DNA of 64,000 bases from an uncultured Collinsella sp. (GTDB lineage: Bacteria; Actinomycetota; Coriobacteriia; Coriobacteriales; Coriobacteriaceae): assembly GCA_938023705.1 (NCBI GenBank), contig CALJDJ010000104.1:1-64000 (forward strand), read 5' to 3'. The notes under the pieces were generated by a model. The model made no database searches, was not told where the DNA came from, and saw only the letters and a program-made list of their open reading frames with translations. The position numbers and the translations under genes were made by a program. This document shows, piece after piece, positions 59,512-64,000 of the stretch. The number at the start of each line of letters is the position of its first letter. Position 1 is the stretch's first letter.

Positions 59512-59984
59512 ATGACCACCCCCGGACGCCATGGATCGACCGTCACCGCGCGCTCGTGCGACAACGTTGTCGGCGCCCCCAGCGTAACGCCAGCGATGCT
59601 GAGAGAAGTCGGCCACGGCTCATAGTGCATGGTGCAGGTGTAGGTCCTAAACGTACCGGATAGGGAGAGCAGGCCACCATCCGATGCCTCCGCGCCTTGC
59701 TCGCTCGACACTTCGATCTGCAAGCCATAGCCTTCCATGGCATTCAGAATTTGAGTCTGAACCGTCGCCGAGGCATCGGCAGAGCTTTCGTCGCCCTCCC
59801 CCTCCGACGCCACGGCGTGCGCCAACACGATGTCGGGCACCACGCGGTCGAAGCGCGCGACAGCGCTGGCAAAGATCATGACGTTGTACACGATGAGTGC
59901 CAGCACCAGCAAAACGGGCGTAACCACTGCCATCTCCACCGTCGCTTGGGCGCGCTCCTCGCGCAGACGCATGCGGATACTCAT
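59508..59984 (-). CDS. TadE-like pseudopilin
   Basis: A 158-aa protein with N-terminus MSIRMRLREERAQATVEMAV and one hydrophobic helix (about 18-40), then an extracytoplasmic domain. This is the TadE-type minor pilin layout, assembled into or beside the Flp pilus. The processing region ERAQATVE matches its neighbours. It starts within the stop of the TadG-like gene (TAATG). Confidence 0.82.
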   Translation of the reverse strand: MSIRMRLREERAQATVEMAVVTPVLLVLALIVYNVMIFASAVARFDRVVPDIVLAHAVASEGEGDESSADASATVQTQILNAMEGYGLQIEVSSEQGAEASDGGLLSLSGTFRTYTCTMHYEPWPTSLSIAGVTLGAPTTLSHERAVTVDPWRPGVVM

Positions 59985-62137
59985 TACGACCCACCGCCCA
60001 GAGCGCCAACCAGCGTGGCGACATCGACGGTGAGCGGGATGGAGCCGCCGCCGGGCAGAGGAATCTCCGCAAGCGTGAACACCGTGCCGCTAATGGTGCG
60101 TTCGACTTGATATTCCAACGCCTCGCAAAGCGCCTTGGGATCGGTCACGCCCAACGGAATACTTCGCAGCTTGTCTTGCGCTTGAGAGAAACCAGCAATG
60201 TCAGACCCCGGACTCTTAATGACGTTGGCGGAATCGGTCAGCACCGGCTTTCGCAGGCGCAAGTCGCACGGCTCCAGACCCAACGCCGCCACGGACGCCG
60301 AAACGGTATCGCCGAGCCACGATGCGATGGAGCCCAACGCGCCGCTGCCCCCTCCTAGGCCTTTAATCATCTCGTCCATAAGTTCGTCGGCCGAACCTTG
60401 GATGTCTCCGTATCCCACAAGCAGCCGTCCCCAGACATCCATGACGCCATCGAGTACGCCGGCAACGCCACCCGAGCGTTCCTTCAATGTCGAGAAAAAT
60501 CGCGAAAGCACGTTGTTTTGCGCCGTCGCCCCATCGGGCGCCAGCACCGCGGCAGAGATGGCACCGCGATCGCCAAGCCTGACTGCCGTGTTAAACGAAG
60601 AGTTGAGCTCATCGGGGCTCGAGATGGCACCCGAAACCGCAAAGGCAACCACGCCGTTGCGACCGGGCGGAGCGATACGCGGACGCTCACCGGAAAGTTC
60701 TTTGATGGCGGTATCGAACGCATTGCCCGCACGGTCGGCTTCGTCCTCGGTCTGACGCTCGAGCTCGAGCTCCTTGTTGCGACAGTCGACGTAGTCCTCC
60801 AGGGCGTCTTTAAACTTGTCAAAGTGATACTCGAAGCCGTTTTCGATAGAGGTTGAAGGCGCCGCAACAGCACCAAGCGACAAAACGCCAAAATGGCATT
60901 TGCTGCATTTATCCTGTCCATCGTAATCGGCAACCGAAGCAAATCCGCTCGGCGTCCCTTTCTTATAGTTGGGGCAGGTCGTCCCGTAATGCAGATACGC
61001 CTTGTCATCGTTTACGCTAGTCGGCCACACCGCATCGGTATAGAGTTCCGTCGCCCGAACCTCATCAGAGTTGCGCGGCAGCAGCGGAATATAGGAGGAA
61101 ACCCTGTCTCCGTTCTCGGTTATATATGCCCGATCGACCTCCGCGTTCGCATAGGTATAAAACGCCTTACGCGCCGCAGACTCTGCCTTCATCTCGACAC
61201 TCGAGCCCTGGGGCTTCTCATTTGTCAGACGCCAATGGTAGTAGTCCTTCGCGCGATCAAGGGCAACTTGAGGCTCCCACGTAACGCTCGATGAGTAATG
61301 CGGATTTTGAACACCGGAAAGATCCGTTAGGCTTTTTGCGCGCTCCCACATACAAGAACAGCTGCCGACCGAGCCCTTGTCAGACCCACCACAATCCGCC
61401 AGCCAAGCGCGCTCCTTTGCCTTCGCCGTCTCCTCCGAGGCCTTCCGCAGCTCCTCGGCCGCACGCTCTAAATCATCTGATGTGTCTTTAATGGTATCGG
61501 TCGAGATCTCTGACCCTTTGAGCGCAGCAAAGTCCGACTCGGATGTCCTGGGCACGGCAAGCGCCGTACCGGTATAGGTCACACTATCGGTATCCTGCGC
61601 CGACACCGCCTGCGTGGCACGCGCGGCGATCAGATACGGCAGAGCCGTCTCGATTTTCTGTAAGCCTTCCGATGCGCTTTTGGCAAACTTGTTGCGCGTT
61701 TTAATGATCTCGATCCCGGTGTCGACCATATTGCCGGCAACCGGCTCGGCACCCGGGATGAGGATGGCGACCAGGCCCGTCCCGATCGTGGCAAACCCCG
61801 CCAGCCCCAGACTCAAGATACTCGCATCAACCACCGTGGTAGCCGTGTGATAGGACGACACTACGTTGGCACCCGCCAGCGCGCCGCTATCGGCCGCCAC
61901 CTGGGTGTCCCCGGCACGCGACATGCTCCATATCGCCGCGGTCGACGAAAACAACAATGTGAGCACCACTAGGATGACCACGGCAGAAGAAAGCGTGGTA
62001 TAGGCGCCGTCTTCGATAAACAGATCGACACCGGCTCGACCCATAAAGCCGCCTCGCTTGCAATGGCAGCTCGGACGGCGCGTCAAAACGCGTCTAGACC
62101 AGAAACGCTTAATCCCATGTAGCAATCCACGAATCAT
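59984..62137 (-). CDS. TadG-like large membrane-anchored protein
   Basis: A 717-aa protein with one N-terminal helix (about 48-68), in the Tad position of TadG/RcpC-like 'pilus-associated Tad-like' proteins. The sequence after the helix, AADSGALAGANVVSSYHTAT, is the typical Tad-like domain start. The rest is a long extracytoplasmic region with several Cys. The ATG at 62137 has GGAGGGAG upstream. It overlaps the preceding TadE-like gene by 29 nt. Confidence 0.82.
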   Translation of the reverse strand: MIRGLLHGIKRFWSRRVLTRRPSCHCKRGGFMGRAGVDLFIEDGAYTTLSSAVVILVVLTLLFSSTAAIWSMSRAGDTQVAADSGALAGANVVSSYHTATTVVDASILSLGLAGFATIGTGLVAILIPGAEPVAGNMVDTGIEIIKTRNKFAKSASEGLQKIETALPYLIAARATQAVSAQDTDSVTYTGTALAVPRTSESDFAALKGSEISTDTIKDTSDDLERAAEELRKASEETAKAKERAWLADCGGSDKGSVGSCSCMWERAKSLTDLSGVQNPHYSSSVTWEPQVALDRAKDYYHWRLTNEKPQGSSVEMKAESAARKAFYTYANAEVDRAYITENGDRVSSYIPLLPRNSDEVRATELYTDAVWPTSVNDDKAYLHYGTTCPNYKKGTPSGFASVADYDGQDKCSKCHFGVLSLGAVAAPSTSIENGFEYHFDKFKDALEDYVDCRNKELELERQTEDEADRAGNAFDTAIKELSGERPRIAPPGRNGVVAFAVSGAISSPDELNSSFNTAVRLGDRGAISAAVLAPDGATAQNNVLSRFFSTLKERSGGVAGVLDGVMDVWGRLLVGYGDIQGSADELMDEMIKGLGGGSGALGSIASWLGDTVSASVAALGLEPCDLRLRKPVLTDSANVIKSPGSDIAGFSQAQDKLRSIPLGVTDPKALCEALEYQVERTISGTVFTLAEIPLPGGGSIPLTVDVATLVGALGGGS

Positions 62138-62645
62138 AATCTCCCTCCAGCCATTCGGGACGCGATTGATACGAGACATCGACCTTGAGCTCAACGTAGC
62201 CGCCCTCGGCGGCACCACCCATAGCCTGCGCAAACGCACCGATCACGGGCAACGGCTTGACCTCGCCGGAAACGGACACGGACGAGACGCCACCCGCACC
62301 GGCCCGGCCAAGCTCGATATCCCACGACAGCGGCCCGCCGGCATGAAAGATCGAAACGTTGGGCACTGCGGCAAGCCGGCGGCGGGTGAACTCCTTAAGA
62401 TCGTCGTCCTCCGCCGTCGTCGTGGTCATGAGCCGCGCGGTCTCGGCGGCGGCAGACTCCATGACCGCGCGCGTATAGAGCAGGCACACCGGCTGCAGTG
62501 CGAGAAGGATGAGCGTCAGAAACGTCGGCAGCAAAAAAGCGGCCTCGACCGTAGACTGCGCCCGGTCCTCGCACGCGATATCAATACAACGCGATGTCCT
62601 TAGCGCCCGCAGCGGCGTCGATAACCGACATCGAGGCAACGCCAT
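62109..62645 (-). CDS. TadE-like pseudopilin (second)
   Basis: A protein of up to 178 aa with the processing region CEDRAQSTVEAAFLLPTFL (about residue 24), one helix and an extracytoplasmic tail. The start is uncertain: the ATG at 62645 lies inside the preceding gene (65-nt overlap) and has only a weak site. A start near 62590 would need a rare codon. TadE family by layout and context. Confidence 0.78.
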   Translation of the reverse strand: MALPRCRLSTPLRALRTSRCIDIACEDRAQSTVEAAFLLPTFLTLILLALQPVCLLYTRAVMESAAAETARLMTTTTAEDDDLKEFTRRRLAAVPNVSIFHAGGPLSWDIELGRAGAGGVSSVSVSGEVKPLPVIGAFAQAMGGAAEGGYVELKVDVSYQSRPEWLEGDYDSWIATWD

Positions 62646-62799
62646 GGGATGCCGCCCGCTCGACCAGCGCCGCCAAGCGCCCATCGGTGCCAGCACGCCA
62701 AAGTCCCGCAATCGCCAGCACGATCGATAACAGCGCCACCGTGACGATGGCGTATTCCACAGTCGCTTGGGCAACCTCTTCACGCAGAACGCCATGCAT
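62581..62799 (-). CDS. Small pilin-like protein
   Basis: A 72-aa protein, MHGVLREEVAQATVEYAIVT at the start, then a hydrophobic helix (about 16-35) and a short tail. EVAQATVEY fits a type IVb prepilin processing site. GGAGG-type sequence precedes the ATG. It is a second short pilin or pseudopilin beside Flp. Confidence 0.78.
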   Translation of the reverse strand: MHGVLREEVAQATVEYAIVTVALLSIVLAIAGLWRAGTDGRLAALVERAASHGVASMSVIDAAAGAKDIALY

Positions 62800-62800
62800 T

Positions 62801-63364
62801 TCACGATCCCTCCTTTGAGTTTATTGTTTGCGGGACCAGGCGCACGGCGCGCAGACGACACGAAGCATCGCCAGTATCCGCGGCAACCGTCACCATATCG
62901 ACCCAGCCGCGTCCGTCGCGCACGATAGCGCCCCACACGTTGCCCTTGATATCGAGATAGCCGCTCAGAGCAAGTTGTGCCGTGGGTACCTCGCGATAGG
63001 CACGCAGCATATCCGCTGCCGCTTCGGTCATCGGTCGGTCCTCGGACCATGCAAGCCGGACCGCAATCGCGTTGCCCTCAGGCGAATCCGTCGCAGTGCC
63101 AGACCGCTTGTCGAGCGCCCGCAGAAAGGTTTGCGCCGTGACAGCGACATCCGAATCGTCCGCATCTCGCATCTCATCTTTTTGAGACGCCACCGCCGAA
63201 TCTGAGCCCAAATCGGAGGCGGTCCCAGGACGCTGCTGCCGCGCGGCGTTAAGCCCCCAAAGCACCACCGCTATCGCCACGGTCAGGCAAGCAAACACCA
63301 GCAGCACCCCGATGGGGCGCTCGCCCTCTACAGGCTGTTGATGCCCTCGCTGATAGCGTTCCAT
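62801..63364 (-). CDS. Membrane-anchored protein of unknown function in the Tad operon
   Basis: A 187-aa protein with one helix (about 19-41) and a soluble extracytoplasmic part. No family was recognised. The ATG at 63364 lies within the end of the Flp pilin gene (37-nt overlap); a GTG at about residue 20 is possible but would cut the helix. Position suggests a pilus assembly or anchoring role. Confidence 0.7.
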   Translation of the reverse strand: MERYQRGHQQPVEGERPIGVLLVFACLTVAIAVVLWGLNAARQQRPGTASDLGSDSAVASQKDEMRDADDSDVAVTAQTFLRALDKRSGTATDSPEGNAIAVRLAWSEDRPMTEAAADMLRAYREVPTAQLALSGYLDIKGNVWGAIVRDGRGWVDMVTVAADTGDASCRLRAVRLVPQTINSKEGS

Positions 63365-63561
63365 AGATCTTGGACCTTGCCCTTAAATGCGACGATGGCG
63401 ATGATCGCGATCACCACGAGCACGCCGACCAAGATGGCATACTCGGTGGTACCCTGTGCACTCTCCTCCTGCAATAGTTCCTTGGCGCGCTGACGAACAT
63501 GTGCCGCCCGGCAAAACGCCCAGCCCTGGACCTTGCCAGCAGCGTCAGTCATCGTGTTCAT
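63328..63561 (-). CDS. flp: Flp-type (type IVb) pilin
   Basis: A 77-aa prepilin. A 30-residue leader precedes ESAQGTTEYAILVGVLVV, with Glu and Tyr of the EY motif at the usual spacing, then a hydrophobic helix and KGKVQDLWNAISEGINSL at the C-terminus, the typical Flp length. The residue before the expected cut is Ala rather than Gly. Cleavage would be by a TadV-type peptidase not in the window. Confidence 0.9.
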   Translation of the reverse strand: MNTMTDAAGKVQGWAFCRAAHVRQRAKELLQEESAQGTTEYAILVGVLVVIAIIAIVAFKGKVQDLWNAISEGINSL

Positions 63562-63571
63562 GTATTCCTCC

Positions 63572-64000
63572 CTACATCATCCCGCCTGCTCCCAGCAGCG
63601 GGCCCAATATGGACAGAAGCAACGCCGGCAAGATGAGCGTGCCGGTGGGAATCAGCAGCTTGACGGGTGCACGCTCGATCTCGCGCTCGACCGCGGCGCG
63701 ATGAGCCGCACGGATCTCGCGACTTTGAGCGGCCAGCGTCTCGGCAAGTGGGGCACCCAGGGCGAGCGCCTGCCCCACCGTGATGGCAAAGGTCTCGAGC
63801 GCTCGCGCGTCCAGGTCGCGCGCGGCGGCCAACAACTCGTCCTCACGCGTGCCCACGCCCACCTGCCACGCCATGCAGGCGCGCTCAAGGCGAAGAGCCA
63901 GCACTGACCGGCGGTTGGCGCAGAAAATCTCAAGCGCCGCATCAAACGAAAGACCGGCCGAAAGACCCAAGCGCACAACATCGATCATCTCGGACACTTC
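63572..64000 (-). CDS. tadC: TadC-like type II secretion F-domain protein (partial)
   Basis: The C-terminal 143 codons of an inner-membrane platform protein; the frame is open at the right edge. The segment IDVVRLGLSAGLSFDAALEI is the start of the T2SSF domain, and the end LIPTGTLILPALLLSILGPL is its last helix. It lies 10 nt upstream of flp. TadB would be expected beyond the edge. Confidence 0.85.
   Translation of the reverse strand, partial: EVSEMIDVVRLGLSAGLSFDAALEIFCANRRSVLALRLERACMAWQVGVGTREDELLAAARDLDARALETFAITVGQALALGAPLAETLAAQSREIRAAHRAAVEREIERAPVKLLIPTGTLILPALLLSILGPLLGAGGMM

Overview
The window is high-GC DNA with dense, mostly minus-strand operons, and it looks like a gut coriobacterium close to Collinsella. 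This assignment is inferred from gene content and protein style, not from a search. Supporting signs are the actinobacterial translation and tRNA genes, a Tad pilus locus, VanRS- and PhoPR-type two-component systems, and PTS/GH1 beta-glucoside use beside a nickel-pincer lactate racemase cluster.

Layout. 1-4.7 kb: a LacI-type repressor, then ferrous iron uptake (a Cys-rich FeoB-associated protein, FeoB, two FeoA) with repeated AGTTAACCAC boxes. 4.9-8.9 kb: an RpiR regulator, a PTS IIBC permease and a GH1 6-phospho-beta-glucosidase. 9.1-12.2 kb: an HPr-like protein with Asp at the regulatory Ser46 position, aspS and serB. 12.3-16.9 kb: larB, a larC lacking its second half, a TetR regulator, a larD-like channel and larA. 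17.3-24.7 kb: ppc, hisS, and an MFS permease with an M20 amidohydrolase. 24.8-31 kb: an EamA exporter and two adjacent YhgE/Pip proteins. 31.3-32.84 kb: an IS1111-type IS110-family element. 33-37.8 kb: htpG, a GNAT enzyme and a CpsB/CpsD/Wzz tyrosine-phosphorylation module. 38-43.2 kb: two two-component systems around a solitary pstB. 43.4-52.5 kb: a D,D-carboxypeptidase, three tRNAs (Ser, Arg, Leu), an 813-aa protein of unknown function, serS, a 57-aa membrane protein, proC, rlmH and an SPFH protein. 52.5-59.1 kb: tatD, rsmA, metG, rsmI, a GH5-like protein that lost its acid/base Glu, tRNA-Phe and a toxin-antitoxin-like pair. 59.1-64 kb: a Tad pilus minor-pilin operon that runs off the right edge.

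How the genes work together. The lar genes would interconvert and move D/L-lactate, while Feo supplies iron. The RpiR-PTS-GH1 set imports and cleaves beta-glucosides. CpsB, CpsD and Wzz normally control capsule export, but no glycosyltransferases are next to them. The Tad genes encode the Flp pilin and several pseudopilins that share an unusual AQxT.E processing motif.

The least explained structure is between genes. It includes a two-copy hairpin element downstream of larD and ppc with conserved loops and varying stems, dispersed short repeats (one with its core inverted relative to its arms), very long near-perfect palindromes, and an 18-nt inverted copy of a tRNA-Ser T-arm. No CRISPR array, prophage or rRNA was seen. 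All family assignments are from reading the sequence; no database search was run.
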